A stretch of DNA of 64,000 nucleotides. It comes from Clostridia bacterium (GTDB lineage: Bacteria > Bacillota > Clostridia > Lachnospirales > Lachnospiraceae). A program made the position numbers and the translations under genes. Shown here piece after piece: positions 26,701 through 35,635 of the stretch (its first letter is position 1; every line of letters begins with the position of its first letter). Below the pieces are notes generated by a model. The model was given only the letters and a program-made list of their open reading frames with translations, searched no databases and was not told the origin of the DNA. Where the stretch lies: contig QKJQ01000033.1 in NCBI GenBank assembly GCA_003249225.1, forward strand, positions 62,001-126,000, written 5' to 3'.

Positions 26701-27784
26701 TCCAGACCAGATTCGTTGCATCGGCGGCATTTGTTATGATCGTAAAACTATTGCCGCTGAGAGCTTGTGAGAAATCTGTGACATATGCCTGTGAGGTCTG
26801 TGTAGAATCATACAGATATCCGCTTGGAAGAACAACAACCGTAATGGTAAGAGATTGCTCCGACAAACCATCTTCTGAAGCAGTCGTAGCTGTTATCTCC
26901 GCACGGCCGGCTCCGACACCCTGAATTACACCATATTGTACCGTTGCCACCGTGCTGTCGCTTGTCGTCCAAACAATTTTTTCTTCAAGCAGGTTACGCA
27001 GGGTCGACGAACCTTCAATGTCTGTTTCTGTTGAATAATTATCAAGTACTACTGTATTTCCGCCGGAATCCGTGTAGGTATAGACTAAGGATGCTTTTTT
27101 CAGCATCAAAAGATACTTGTTATAAACGTCATTGGTCGTATCTGCATCGTTCAAGACCTCAGGTCCAGCCAAAAGAAGTGTATTCTTTGCTTTATCTGTA
27201 CTGAATGCATAACTAAGACCATAATCACCATTGTAAACGGAAGCATCCGATTCAAGATTATCGCTGTCTATTGCCAGATTTACTACAAGCTTCCATGAAT
27301 AATCAAGATATGTTGTTGAATTATCCGCCGAATCAACAATCGTTACCTGGACCGCTAAATTGCTGTAACCAATCCCCTGTATAACAAGATTACAATAGTT
27401 TAATATACCGGATGTATTCTTAGAAATACCGGTAGCAGTAAATACAGTGTTTGTTACGATGTTATTATCATCGACCACATTCCATTCGATTGAAATAGAA
27501 GAACCTGATGTTACCGTAATAGGAAGCACGGTTCCCGTTGAATCAACATACATAAGCTGTACGGTCATATTACGGTCAACAGAAACTTCTGATGTCTGAC
27601 GATAATATTCAGATCCGATATTCAGCACATACTCACCAATAGCATCTGACATTGTTGCAGCTTCTGCTGTTACTACGGGTGCTATTGTTGTACCTGAGCT
27701 ATCGGCATCTCCTGAAAACTGATTTGAAAAACTTAATGCAAATACAAGTAAAACTGCCATTATCTTGTTAATTCTTTTTTTCAA
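23735..27784 (-). CDS. Large secreted protein with tandem bacterial Ig-like (Big_2) domains
   Basis: 1349 residues from a TTG start at 27784, chosen because GGAGG lies seven bases upstream and the product then begins with Lys-Lys-Arg and a hydrophobic signal peptide (AVLLVFALSFS). After an N-terminal region of about 500 residues with two Big_2-like stretches and other beta-rich sequence, there are ten Big_2 units of about 80 residues to the end, each with a W-S/T-S-x-x-S-V-A-T-V core. No LPXTG, SLH, choline-binding or lipobox anchor is visible, and no catalytic domain. Role is unknown; adhesion, matrix or surface-layer-associated functions are usual guesses for such proteins. Monocistronic, with no gene partner. 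Confidence 0.88.
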   Translation of the reverse strand: MKKRINKIMAVLLVFALSFSNQFSGDADSSGTTIAPVVTAEAATMSDAIGEYVLNIGSEYYRQTSEVSVDRNMTVQLMYVDSTGTVLPITVTSGSSISIEWNVVDDNNIVTNTVFTATGISKNTSGILNYCNLVIQGIGYSNLAVQVTIVDSADNSTTYLDYSWKLVVNLAIDSDNLESDASVYNGDYGLSYAFSTDKAKNTLLLAGPEVLNDADTTNDVYNKYLLMLKKASLVYTYTDSGGNTVVLDNYSTETDIEGSSTLRNLLEEKIVWTTSDSTVATVQYGVIQGVGAGRAEITATTASEDGLSEQSLTITVVVLPSGYLYDSTQTSQAYVTDFSQALSGNSFTIITNAADATNLVWTVHNKDANGSVIWSSKSSATADEMDVSIYDTSGAAYFDNVQSGTYYVTVRVSDDYAENNTMIGMFSFTVIVPVTIASGPIYMNVGDVFDIVDNSSLPDSSWYNYTSADVGIASVLNGVITAEGYGTTTITLNRIDDSGYEDFFDTANIDTYVPVTKTISVMVIDSIYLNNSSATMYTGSTLNLIAYTTNNKVVTWTSSNTSVATVASNGTVTALTTGTAIITAKQVIGGVTKTATCRITVKQSVTSITLSPSTDSIAVGENLTINATVTPSLNNVSLKWVSSNPAIVSLASTGDLSATVTGIAGGTAVITAINQDNVVVGSCLLTVYEEITGITLSQTSATVSLSDGRFQLFATILPTTAENQEVIWTSTDSAVATVSKGMVTLKSSGKTSIVATSKTDSSIYAICNVTVLTSVTGITLDTSSLDMYLGETYRLSYVIKPTSASDASVTWTTSNKSVVTVDSTGLVSAKGVGTAVILVKTVDGGYVATCTVNVGSLATAVKFDVTKLTLNIDDYYYLETTLTPANTTQTTISFSSDDTSIAIVSKKGKVTGVGVGSTVIFAKTMTGSVAYCTVNVLQPVASIALSDSEISIDVKERYELSAIFTPSDVDNSNVTWSSSDTSIATVDKYGFVTGVAGGTAIITATAEDGGYKDFCIVTVNESVTDITLSDQFYKLGLGDTYRLTATVTGNTATDKGVVWTSSNKSIVTVDQYGRIKGIKLGSATITCSAADGSGAEDTCEVTVVRLVTNIDLDVSYITLVQGKSYAVTATVYPSNASFVDPIWTSSDENVAIVDQNGVITALNAGDSVVRAEADDTGGAYAICYVHVIAPVSATSISISESEVVMSPGETKTVAISLVPANTTETYMWTSDNNAVASVDSTTGKITANDIGTANITIMTESGRKGTINVFVVGLSRTSIELQQYTSLLLRLQVDGSGSTNYTVRWDVDNQEIATVTNGNVVAKAVGTTTVYAVVNGRRLACKVTVVKIK

Positions 27785-28126
27785 GTACCCACCTCCGACT
27801 ATATATAACAAAATATAAATATATCATTCCAGTAATACATAACATTATAAAATAAAACTTTGGCATTTTTATGGCGAAAATGTATTAATTTCTTTAATAT
27901 ATGAAACATAAATTGCCAAATGTATCTTTTGTGGAATTATTTCTTCAATAAACACACAAAAATAAGTATTATTACATACTTTCTAATTATTTATCGGATA
28001 TAATACAAAAAATAATTATACCAAATATAAGAAAATCAAGATTTACTAAAAAAAGAGACTTGTAACAAGTCTCTCTACTAGATATGGTATCTTAATTATA
28101 ATTAAGTTTCGTATTGTATGATCCTG
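27785..28126. other. AT-rich intergenic region between yebC and the Big_2 gene
   Basis: 342 bases without a credible gene. It holds the yebC terminator (28046-28074) at one end and the leader of the Big_2 gene at the other, with the GGAGG site and TTG start just beyond. A TATAAT-like -10 (minus strand, near 27850) lacks a convincing -35. The rest is A/T-rich with nothing I can name. Confidence 0.6.
28046..28074 (-). terminator. Intrinsic terminator downstream of yebC
   Basis: Perfect 9-bp stem AGAGACTTG/CAAGTCTCT with a 3-base loop (28054-28074), followed on the minus strand by TTTTTTT. Confidence 0.92.
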
Positions 28127-28867
28127 TTAATCTTCATCAGGCATGTTACAGTTATGGTAAACATTCTGAACATCATCCTCTTCATCAAGAAGATCCAGAA
28201 TCTTATTCATCATCTTAATATCCTGTTCGTCTGTAAGATCGACATAAGTCTGAGGTAACATTGTTACTTCTGCTTCAGCCATAGGAATTTTCTGAACTTC
28301 CAAAGCCTCTCTTACAGCACTGAATGCTTCAGGGTCTGTAATAATCTCAAAGCTGTCCTCTTCTTCCTGAAGATCTTCCGCTCCTGCTTCCAGTACGATC
28401 ATCATTAAATCATCTGCACTCAGATCACATTCTTCCTTATCAATGATTATCTGACCCTTCTGGTCAAACATAAAAGACACACATCCTTGCGTACCAATGT
28501 TTCCATTTCCTTTTGTAAATGCGTTTCTAACATTAGCTGCCGTACGATTCTTGTTATCTGTAAGGCCTTCAACAATGATAGCGGTTCCATTCGGTCCGTA
28601 TCCTTCATAAGTTACGTGTTCATAATTAACATTGCCAAGTTCACCCGCTGCCTTCTTAATGCTGCGATCGATGGTATCATTTGGCATATTATTAGCCTTT
28701 GCTTTCGCAATGACATCTTTAAGTTTGTTGTTATTGTTCGGATCTGAACCGCCTTCTTTAACAGCTACTGCAAGTTCACGACCAATTTTGGTATAGATTT
28801 TTCCCTTTGCAGCATCATTTTTTTCTTTTCTGTGTTTGATGTTTGCAAATTTAGAATGTCCTGACAT
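28127..28867 (-). CDS. yebC: YebC/PmpR family regulatory protein
   Basis: Widely conserved protein reported as a transcriptional regulator and, more recently, as a factor easing ribosome stalling at proline stretches. 246 residues, standard length. Signature start MSGHSKFANIKHRKEKNDAAKGK is family-diagnostic in its first part, with the YEGYGPNGTAIIVE stretch near residue 83. ATG 28867 has GGAGAAGG upstream. It lies 35 bases after argR on the same strand and ends at its own terminator. Confidence 0.95.
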   Translation of the reverse strand: MSGHSKFANIKHRKEKNDAAKGKIYTKIGRELAVAVKEGGSDPNNNNKLKDVIAKAKANNMPNDTIDRSIKKAAGELGNVNYEHVTYEGYGPNGTAIIVEGLTDNKNRTAANVRNAFTKGNGNIGTQGCVSFMFDQKGQIIIDKEECDLSADDLMMIVLEAGAEDLQEEEDSFEIITDPEAFSAVREALEVQKIPMAEAEVTMLPQTYVDLTDEQDIKMMNKILDLLDEEDDVQNVYHNCNMPDED

Positions 28868-28902
28868 GTTTCCTTCTCCTTACTTCGACGATCTGTTATT
28901 TT

Positions 28903-29364
28903 TTATATTTCTTTGATCGTTATTAATTTATTTATTTTATCCATTACATAATCAACATCTTTTAAAGTGCGTACGGCACACATAATCGTATCATCACCTG
29001 CAATACATCCGACAATACCTTCAAGCTGTAAAGCATCAAGGGCTGCAGCAACGCCCATAGCCATCCCGGATACGGTACGAACTACGATAATATTTTGAGC
29101 CCGATCCATTGACACATAGCCATTTTGAAGGATTTTTACGTATTTGTCAATTAAAACTTCTTCCTGGTTTTTTAGTTCGGCGTATTTTTGTTTTCCACCC
29201 TCTGCGCTTACTTTGCTTAATCTTAGTTCACGAATATCACGTGAAACGGTAGCCTGTGTGACCTGGTACCCTGAATCGAGCAGTAATTGCGCAAGATCTT
29301 CCTGAGTTTCGATTGAATTCGTATTGATCAATTCAATGATTTTTGCATGCCTTCCAACCTTCAT
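28903..29364 (-). CDS. argR: Arginine repressor
   Basis: Hexameric arginine-responsive regulator of arginine metabolism. 153 residues from ATG 29364 (a second ATG at 29367 is three bases earlier; spacing from AAGGAG favours the inner one). N-terminal winged helix with TQEDLAQLLLDSGYQVTQAT and VSRDIRELRL; C-terminal domain with GCIAGDDTIMCAVRT for arginine binding. Nine bases downstream of nadK, the usual clostridial order; recN, its common downstream partner, is not present and yebC follows instead. Confidence 0.95.
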   Translation of the reverse strand: MKVGRHAKIIELINTNSIETQEDLAQLLLDSGYQVTQATVSRDIRELRLSKVSAEGGKQKYAELKNQEEVLIDKYVKILQNGYVSMDRAQNIIVVRTVSGMAMGVAAALDALQLEGIVGCIAGDDTIMCAVRTLKDVDYVMDKINKLITIKEI

Positions 29365-29375
29365 CATACTCTCCT

Positions 29376-30233
29376 TTAATCATCGTTTGTACCCCAGCCA
29401 AGTTTTGTCTGCAACACTTGAAAAAATTCTTTTTCTCCAAGCTTGACCAACCGAACTGTTTTTCTGGAACGGCTGATCACAATAGAATCTCCAACCTTCA
29501 AGTTGATCATATCCTGTCCGTCAACGGTTGCAATTGCTTCTTCTTCTAATACAACTCTTCTGTTTTGTTTTACTTCTACTCGTATTTCATCGCTGGCAGA
29601 GATCACAATACTGCGTGTACCAAGCGAATGTGGACATATTGGTGTAATCAGCATTAATTCGGAACCTGGTGTCACGACCGGTCCTCCTGCCGAAAGATTA
29701 TAAGCAGTTGACCCTGTCGGGGTTGATATAATAATTCCATCCCCTGTATATTCATTAATGAGAACCGAGTTCACATAGACCTGTAATTTAATCAGTCTTG
29801 AATAACCACTTCTTGCAATTACAAAATCATTTAATGCATAGTAAGTTTTATCTTGATATTTCGTTTTTATGATCATGCGTTCTTCAAGATAAAAATCATC
29901 ATGAATCAGGCGATTAAGAGCTTTTTCATAATTTTGCAATTCTATCTCGGCCATAAAACCAAGAGTTCCGAGGTTTATTCCAAGCATGGGAATATTTCTT
30001 TCCAGAAGATCATGTGCGGCATGAAGTATCGTTCCATCACCGCCAAGGACTAATATACATTCTGTATTATCAGGAATTGTTGATGTATCCGTATAACAAA
30101 AATCACCGTTGCACGAGATCTGGTCAGCACGAAAACAGGTCTTCCCATGTTTCCTAATATATTCTTCTATCTTTTGAGTAATGGCGTAATCCTTGTCTTT
30201 TTCTATGTTTGTGATAATGCAAAAGTGGTCCAT
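29376..30233 (-). CDS. nadK: NAD kinase
   Basis: Phosphorylates NAD to NADP. 285 residues from ATG 30233, which has GGAG six bases upstream; the frame extends four codons further. Motifs: LGGDGTILHA near residue 67 and the Gly-rich GDGIIISTPTGSTAYNLSAG. It lies about 180 bases after tlyA on the same strand; I see no promoter or terminator between them. Confidence 0.96.
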   Translation of the reverse strand: MDHFCIITNIEKDKDYAITQKIEEYIRKHGKTCFRADQISCNGDFCYTDTSTIPDNTECILVLGGDGTILHAAHDLLERNIPMLGINLGTLGFMAEIELQNYEKALNRLIHDDFYLEERMIIKTKYQDKTYYALNDFVIARSGYSRLIKLQVYVNSVLINEYTGDGIIISTPTGSTAYNLSAGGPVVTPGSELMLITPICPHSLGTRSIVISASDEIRVEVKQNRRVVLEEEAIATVDGQDMINLKVGDSIVISRSRKTVRLVKLGEKEFFQVLQTKLGWGTNDD

Positions 30234-30410
30234 TCCAATCTCCATTCAGCCCATTGATACCATGAATTATTTGTCTTTAAACTTGGATATTTATTCATAG
30301 AGCATTCCCGTTATTTGCAAGATTATTGAATATTTTATCATATGTATTTTTAAATGGCAAGCAATCCAGAAACTTTGTTAGTTAAAACTATCTGATTTAT
30401 CTCATGAGAT

Positions 30411-31259
30411 TTAAATCGTTTCATGAGCACTGGCTACTATCTGTTCTACCATACTGCGAAAGGCATAGTTCTCTTCTGGCACACTGATTTCTGAATCTGA
30501 CAATGTGTCATTTTGGTCTTTTCCTGTAACTGTTTTTTCGATCATTACAAGGTATTCAATATTTCCCTCTGGTCCGCGGATTGGCGAATAATCAAGCTGG
30601 TGTATAAGAAAACGCAAACTTCCAAGGAAATCAATTATTTTTCTGATTACATCTTCATGGACTTTGGGATCTCGTACAACACCTTTTTTACCTACTTTTT
30701 CTCTTCCTGCTTCAAACTGCGGCTTAATCAGACAGACACATTTGCTGCCGCTCTTCATCAGTTCTTTTACTGCAGGCAGGACTTTTTCCAGGGATATGAA
30801 TGCAACATCTATCGATACAAAATCAACAGCTTCACCGATGTGCTCCGGCAGAACATTACGAATATTTGTGCGTTCCATTGAAACGACGCGTTCATCCTGA
30901 CGCAATTTCCAGGCAAGCTGATTCGTTCCAACATCAATAGCATACACTTTTTTTGCGCCATGCTGAAGCATACAATCCGTAAAACCACCGGTCGATGAAC
31001 CAACATCCATACATATTTTATCCGTAAGGTCGAGTCCGTATTTTTCAACCATCTTTTCAAGTTTCAGACCGCCGCGGCTGACATAACGAAGCTGGCTTCC
31101 TTTAACCTCTATATCGCATGTCACATCAAAAAGACTGCCTGCTTTATCTTCTCTTTGTCCATCTACAAACACATTGCCTGACATTATAACAGCTTTTGCT
31201 TTTTCTCTCGATTCGGAAAGATTTCGCTGTACAAGTAATACATCCAGACGTTCTTTCAT
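30411..31259 (-). CDS. tlyA: TlyA family rRNA 2'-O-methyltransferase
   Basis: S4-domain SAM-dependent methyltransferase; characterised relatives modify 16S/23S rRNA. 282 residues: S4 RNA-binding domain at 1-62 (RLDVLLVQRNLSESREKAK), then an FtsJ-like fold with the SAM loop DVGSSTGGFTDCML near residue 83 and a SIDVAFISLEKVLP stretch. The last 25 residues are variable. The start overlaps the dxs stop by four bases (ATGA), with AAGGAG inside the end of dxs. Confidence 0.93.
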   Translation of the reverse strand: MKERLDVLLVQRNLSESREKAKAVIMSGNVFVDGQREDKAGSLFDVTCDIEVKGSQLRYVSRGGLKLEKMVEKYGLDLTDKICMDVGSSTGGFTDCMLQHGAKKVYAIDVGTNQLAWKLRQDERVVSMERTNIRNVLPEHIGEAVDFVSIDVAFISLEKVLPAVKELMKSGSKCVCLIKPQFEAGREKVGKKGVVRDPKVHEDVIRKIIDFLGSLRFLIHQLDYSPIRGPEGNIEYLVMIEKTVTGKDQNDTLSDSEISVPEENYAFRSMVEQIVASAHETI

Positions 31260-33136
31260 TCTTTCTCCTTTATTCCGTCCAATATGGTACGTGCAATATT
31301 AGCCGCATCAAGATTACAGTATTCTCTTAATTGATCAACACATCCGTGAATCAAAAACTGATTCGGCAGCGAAATGTTAATGTGTTTTACCTTATGATGC
31401 AAGTTCTCCAGCAAAAAAGCTGAAACAGCTTCACCAAAACCACCACGTTTCACATTTTCTTCTATTGTTACAATCGTATCACATTTTTCTGCATATTTAT
31501 TTATTGCATCGGTATCAAATGGAGCGAGAAATCTTACATTAATTACGGTGGATTTAATGCCTTTTTGTTCGAGTATCGTCTTTACATGCACTGCATTTTC
31601 AACCATACTTCCGGCCGCAAAGATTGCAAGCTTTGCATTCTCATCTTCAAATAAAACCTCGCTTTTACCGTATTCCAGAGGACTTTGCTGATCTCTTAGC
31701 CCCGTATAAGCCTGAAGTCTTGGATAGCGAATTGCAACTGGTTGATTTAATTGAAAGGCAAAGGCAAGCATTTCTTTTAATTCCAGATCATTCTTTGGAG
31801 CCAGAAGCGTCATTCCGGGAATGTGGCTTAAAAAGGATATATCAAATATGCCCTGATGTGTTTCTCCGTCATTTCCAACGATTCCTGCACGATCGATTGC
31901 AAATAGTACCGGCAGGTTGCCAAGGCAGACATCATGTAAAATCTGATCATATGCACGCTGAAGAAATGTCGAATATAAGGCAACAACTGGTCTATAACCT
32001 GCAGCTGCAATACCAGCTGCGAATGTTACCGCATGTTCTTCTGCAATTCCCACATCAAAAAAGCGATCAGGGAATGCTTTTGCAAAAGAAGAAAGTCCAG
32101 TTCCTGATTCCATGGCGGCACTGACTGCTACAATCTTTTCGTTCTTTTTTGCGAGTTCTACGATGCAAGATCCAAAAACGTCGGTATAGGTCGGTTCTTT
32201 TTTTGTTTTTAATGATTTCCCTGTCACCGCATCAAAGGGTTCAACACCATGATATTTGCTTGGATTGTTCTCAGCGGCAGCAAATCCTTTCCCTTTTTGA
32301 GTTATCACATGAACCAGGGTCGCATTATTCTTCTGCGCAGCATGCTGCAAGGCAAGCTGAATCTGATTGATGTTATGTCCGTCAATTGGTCCGATATACG
32401 TAAGTCCCATATTCTCAAACAGCATGCCTGGTACGACCAACTGTTTGATGGAATCTTTGGAGCGTTTCAGTGTTCTTGTAATTGTATTACCGACTTTTGG
32501 TAATTTACTTAATGCGGTTTCAAGTTCTCCTTTAAAATTCACATAAGCTTTGTTTGTACGGATTTTACCAAGATACCCGGCTATTGATCCAACATTTTCT
32601 GAGATAGACATATTATTATCATTTAAAACAATAATCATATTGGATTTTAGTCCACCTGCATTATTCATTGCTTCGTAAGCCATACCACCTGATAACGCTC
32701 CGTCACCAATGACAGCTATGATCTTTTGTTTTTCTTTTTTCAGATCACGGACTTTGACATAGCCAAGAGCAGCAGATATAGACGTTGAACTATGTCCTGT
32801 ATCAAAAGCATCACACTCACTTTCCAAACGCTTTGGATATCCGCTCAATCCTTGAAACTGACGCAGGCTATTAAATTTATCTTTTCTTCCGGTCAGTATT
32901 TTATGTACGTAGGACTGATGTCCGACATCCCATACAAGTTTATCTTTTGGAAAATCAAGAAACAAATGCAATGCCATCGTTAATTCAACCACACCGAGAT
33001 TGGCTGCAAGATGTCCGCCTGTATTGCTGATATGGCTGATCAGAAACTGCCTTAATTCATCCGCTAAAGCATCGTATTCACCTGGTGATATCTTTTTTAT
33101 ATCATTTGGTTGGTTTATTTTATCCAGTATAGACAT
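31256..33136 (-). CDS. dxs: 1-deoxy-D-xylulose-5-phosphate synthase
   Basis: Thiamine-diphosphate enzyme joining pyruvate and glyceraldehyde 3-phosphate, first step of the MEP isoprenoid pathway. 626 residues. Motifs: DVGHQSYVHKILTGRKD, the ThDP signature GDGALSGGMAYEAMNNAG with its NDNNMSIS, and DVGIAEEHAVTFAAG in the transketolase-like second half. ATG 33136 has GGGGAG six bases upstream. It lies 12 bases after ispA, so precursor and prenyl-chain synthesis are encoded together. Confidence 0.98.
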   Translation of the reverse strand: MSILDKINQPNDIKKISPGEYDALADELRQFLISHISNTGGHLAANLGVVELTMALHLFLDFPKDKLVWDVGHQSYVHKILTGRKDKFNSLRQFQGLSGYPKRLESECDAFDTGHSSTSISAALGYVKVRDLKKEKQKIIAVIGDGALSGGMAYEAMNNAGGLKSNMIIVLNDNNMSISENVGSIAGYLGKIRTNKAYVNFKGELETALSKLPKVGNTITRTLKRSKDSIKQLVVPGMLFENMGLTYIGPIDGHNINQIQLALQHAAQKNNATLVHVITQKGKGFAAAENNPSKYHGVEPFDAVTGKSLKTKKEPTYTDVFGSCIVELAKKNEKIVAVSAAMESGTGLSSFAKAFPDRFFDVGIAEEHAVTFAAGIAAAGYRPVVALYSTFLQRAYDQILHDVCLGNLPVLFAIDRAGIVGNDGETHQGIFDISFLSHIPGMTLLAPKNDLELKEMLAFAFQLNQPVAIRYPRLQAYTGLRDQQSPLEYGKSEVLFEDENAKLAIFAAGSMVENAVHVKTILEQKGIKSTVINVRFLAPFDTDAINKYAEKCDTIVTIEENVKRGGFGEAVSAFLLENLHHKVKHINISLPNQFLIHGCVDQLREYCNLDAANIARTILDGIKEKE

Positions 33137-33148
33137 AAACTCTCCCCT

Positions 33149-34138
33149 TTAATACTCTCTCTTTAATAAAAACATAAATAATTCTTTTAAGAAAGATTTC
33201 TCCCCTGGAAGCTGATCAAGCAATTCCAGACACTCATTTGTCAAAGCTTCCGCCATTTTTTTTGCATTCTCAATACCAGCAAGAACTACGTAGGTATTTT
33301 TTTTGTTCTTATCATCACTATGAACTGGCTTTCCAATTTTTTCTTCTGAACCTTCCACATCAAGGATATCATCGCATATCTGAAATGCCAGTCCGAGTTT
33401 TCTTGATAATCGATCCACGACAGATAATTCATCTTTCGTTGCGCCGCCGAGAATTGCACCTGACAACATTGAAGCTTCGAGTAATGCAGAGGTCTTATTC
33501 TCATACATCTCAAGTAATACAGGCAGATCTATCTTCTTTTTAGATGAATCCTCATATTTATTGTCCGACCCGGTTGAGGAATAGGTTTCAGTGTACTCCA
33601 TGTCGATTACCTGACCTTTTATCATTCCATACATTCCGGATTTGTTTGAAAACAAAGCCATTGCTCTGACAGCAGCCTGCATAAACTTTTCTGATGATGG
33701 CTGATAATTCTTATTATCGAAAAGATCAATTGACGCTATGGCAGATGAAATTATCTCAAATGCATAAGTAAGCAGAGCATCTCCTGCAAGAATCCCCATT
33801 GCCTCACCATAAGCAGCGTGTGTTGTCGGTTTACCTCTGCGAAGCATATCATTATCCATTGCGGGAAGATCGTCATGCACTAACGAATAGGTATGAATAA
33901 ATTCGATAGCAGATAAAAAGGCATGCAATACAACTCTTTGTTCATCGGATGAGTTCGGCAAAAATAATTGATAAGTTTCAAGTACCAACATTGGCCGGAT
34001 TCTTTTCCCACCGGCCAGGATACTGTAATTACAAGCCTCATACAATGATTTTGCATTTCCTGTTTCTTCTGGAAGACAGGCATATAATATATCATTGATA
34101 GACTTTGTTCTTTGGAGCAGTTTCTCTTGAAATGTCAT
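33149..34138 (-). CDS. ispA: Polyprenyl synthetase (farnesyl/geranyl diphosphate synthase)
   Basis: Condenses isopentenyl diphosphate with allylic diphosphates to C15 (or similar) chains. 329 residues, slightly longer than the usual 290-300 because of an insert around residues 195-220 (YSSTGSDNKYEDSSKKK). Both Asp-rich motifs are present: HDDLPAMDND (first) and ICDDILDVEG (second), with GGKRIRPML near residue 43. The chain-length residues just before the first motif cannot settle the product with certainty. It sits between xseB and dxs. Confidence 0.94.
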   Translation of the reverse strand: MTFQEKLLQRTKSINDILYACLPEETGNAKSLYEACNYSILAGGKRIRPMLVLETYQLFLPNSSDEQRVVLHAFLSAIEFIHTYSLVHDDLPAMDNDMLRRGKPTTHAAYGEAMGILAGDALLTYAFEIISSAIASIDLFDNKNYQPSSEKFMQAAVRAMALFSNKSGMYGMIKGQVIDMEYTETYSSTGSDNKYEDSSKKKIDLPVLLEMYENKTSALLEASMLSGAILGGATKDELSVVDRLSRKLGLAFQICDDILDVEGSEEKIGKPVHSDDKNKKNTYVVLAGIENAKKMAEALTNECLELLDQLPGEKSFLKELFMFLLKREY

Positions 34139-34197
34139 TATATCCTCATTCCTATAGTTTATGATTTGAAAATTGATTGTTTGCGGACAGCCTTCAA

Positions 34198-34416
34198 CTA
34201 CATAGTCTCACTTATGTTTTCTTCCAGAATGATTAATTCTTTCTCAACACGTTCGATGGCATTGTTACAGAATTTTAAAAGGTTCATTCCATCCTGATAT
34301 AAACGGAAGGAATCATCTAGTGTTATATCATGATCATCCATCTTGTCGATGATCAGATTCAGTTCACCAAATGCTTCTTCTAATGTTGTCACGTCAGACG
34401 GTTTCTTATTCTCCAT
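34198..34416 (-). CDS. xseB: Exodeoxyribonuclease VII small subunit
   Basis: Small helical partner of XseA; the complex cuts single-stranded DNA from both ends. 72 residues, standard. Characteristic LEEAFGELNLIIDKMDDHDITLDDSF stretch begins near residue 12 and continues through LYQDGMNLLKFCN. Start overlaps the xseA stop by 11 bases, so translation is probably coupled. Confidence 0.93.
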   Translation of the reverse strand: MENKKPSDVTTLEEAFGELNLIIDKMDDHDITLDDSFRLYQDGMNLLKFCNNAIERVEKELIILEENISETM

Positions 34417-35635
34417 ACATATCTCCCTTTGGTCTGTCAGCAGCAGAAATCTCTGAGATCACTGCCTTAATCTCTCCATCTGTTACCTCTATTCGAAGTG
34501 TTTCACCTATACGAACTGTATCAATACTGTTTATGACATGATCCTTTTCATTTATTACGAAAGAATAGCCGCTTTGCAGTTTATCGATAGGTGACAGTCG
34601 TTTCATTTTTTCAATGTATATAGCCAACATCTGTCTTTTTCTTCGCAGAACATCCTGAAAGCTTCGTTGCAGCTTTTCTTCAAGTTCAAGAATCTGCATC
34701 TGCTTTTGTTTTAGCTGATACGATGGTTCATTCCTTTTAAATCTTTGCTCTAACTGTGATAAAAGAAGTCGCTTCATTCTAATCTTGTCCGTGATTTTCT
34801 GATATAGAATACTATGATAATCAATCAGAGATGCTGAAAGACCAGAATAATCAAAGACAGCGAGTTCTGCTGCTGCTGAAGGTGTCGGTGCCCGCAAATC
34901 AGCAGCATAATCTGAAATCGTCGTATCGGTCTCATGTCCTACTGATGATATGATCGGTATACTGCATTCATAAATTGCTCTTGCCACTGCTTCTTCATTG
35001 AAAGCCCAAAGATCTTCAATGGAACCTCCGCCACGTCCTACTATAATAACATCGACTTTTTGCTTTTCTAATGCTTTTATACCTTTAATTATGGTAAGAT
35101 AAGCTCCTTCTCCCTGTACTTTCGCAGGATACAGAATCAATCGTATATAGGGATTTCGGCGTTTGCTTATACTTACAATATCCTGTATGGCTGCACCGGT
35201 ACTTGCTGTAACAATCCCTAAGGTTTTGGCAAATTGCGGTATGGGGAGTTTATGTTCTTTATCAAACAATCCCTCTTCATATAATTTTCTTTTTAGTTTT
35301 TCATACTGTTCATACAGCACGCCCTGACCGTCCATCTGAATGCTTTCTGCATACATCTGGTATTTCCCGTCACGTTCGTATACACTTATACTTCCCAGTA
35401 CAACAACGCTCTGACCTTCTTCCAGACGGAAACGAAGTCTTCCCGCATTCCCTGCAAACATTACACATGCCATCTGCCCCGAAGCATCTTTTACTGTGAA
35501 GTAGATATGTCCTGAAGTATGATACTTACAATTCGAAATTTCTCCCTTCATGTAAATATGACTCAGGACATCATTTTGTGTAAACAACTTTTTAATATAT
35601 GCATTTACCTCTGAAACAGTATATACATTACTCAT
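34406..35635 (-). CDS. xseA: Exodeoxyribonuclease VII large subunit
   Basis: Catalytic subunit of exonuclease VII. 409 residues: N-terminal OB-fold (SHIYMKGEISNCKYHTSGH), catalytic domain with TASTGAAIQDIVSISKRR, GRGGGSIEDLWAFNEE and SVGHETDTTISDYAADLRA, then a coiled-coil region for XseB and a short beta tail with GYSFVINE. Starts within the last codons of nusB (8-base overlap). Confidence 0.97.
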   Translation of the reverse strand: MSNVYTVSEVNAYIKKLFTQNDVLSHIYMKGEISNCKYHTSGHIYFTVKDASGQMACVMFAGNAGRLRFRLEEGQSVVVLGSISVYERDGKYQMYAESIQMDGQGVLYEQYEKLKRKLYEEGLFDKEHKLPIPQFAKTLGIVTASTGAAIQDIVSISKRRNPYIRLILYPAKVQGEGAYLTIIKGIKALEKQKVDVIIVGRGGGSIEDLWAFNEEAVARAIYECSIPIISSVGHETDTTISDYAADLRAPTPSAAAELAVFDYSGLSASLIDYHSILYQKITDKIRMKRLLLSQLEQRFKRNEPSYQLKQKQMQILELEEKLQRSFQDVLRRKRQMLAIYIEKMKRLSPIDKLQSGYSFVINEKDHVINSIDTVRIGETLRIEVTDGEIKAVISEISAADRPKGDMYGE

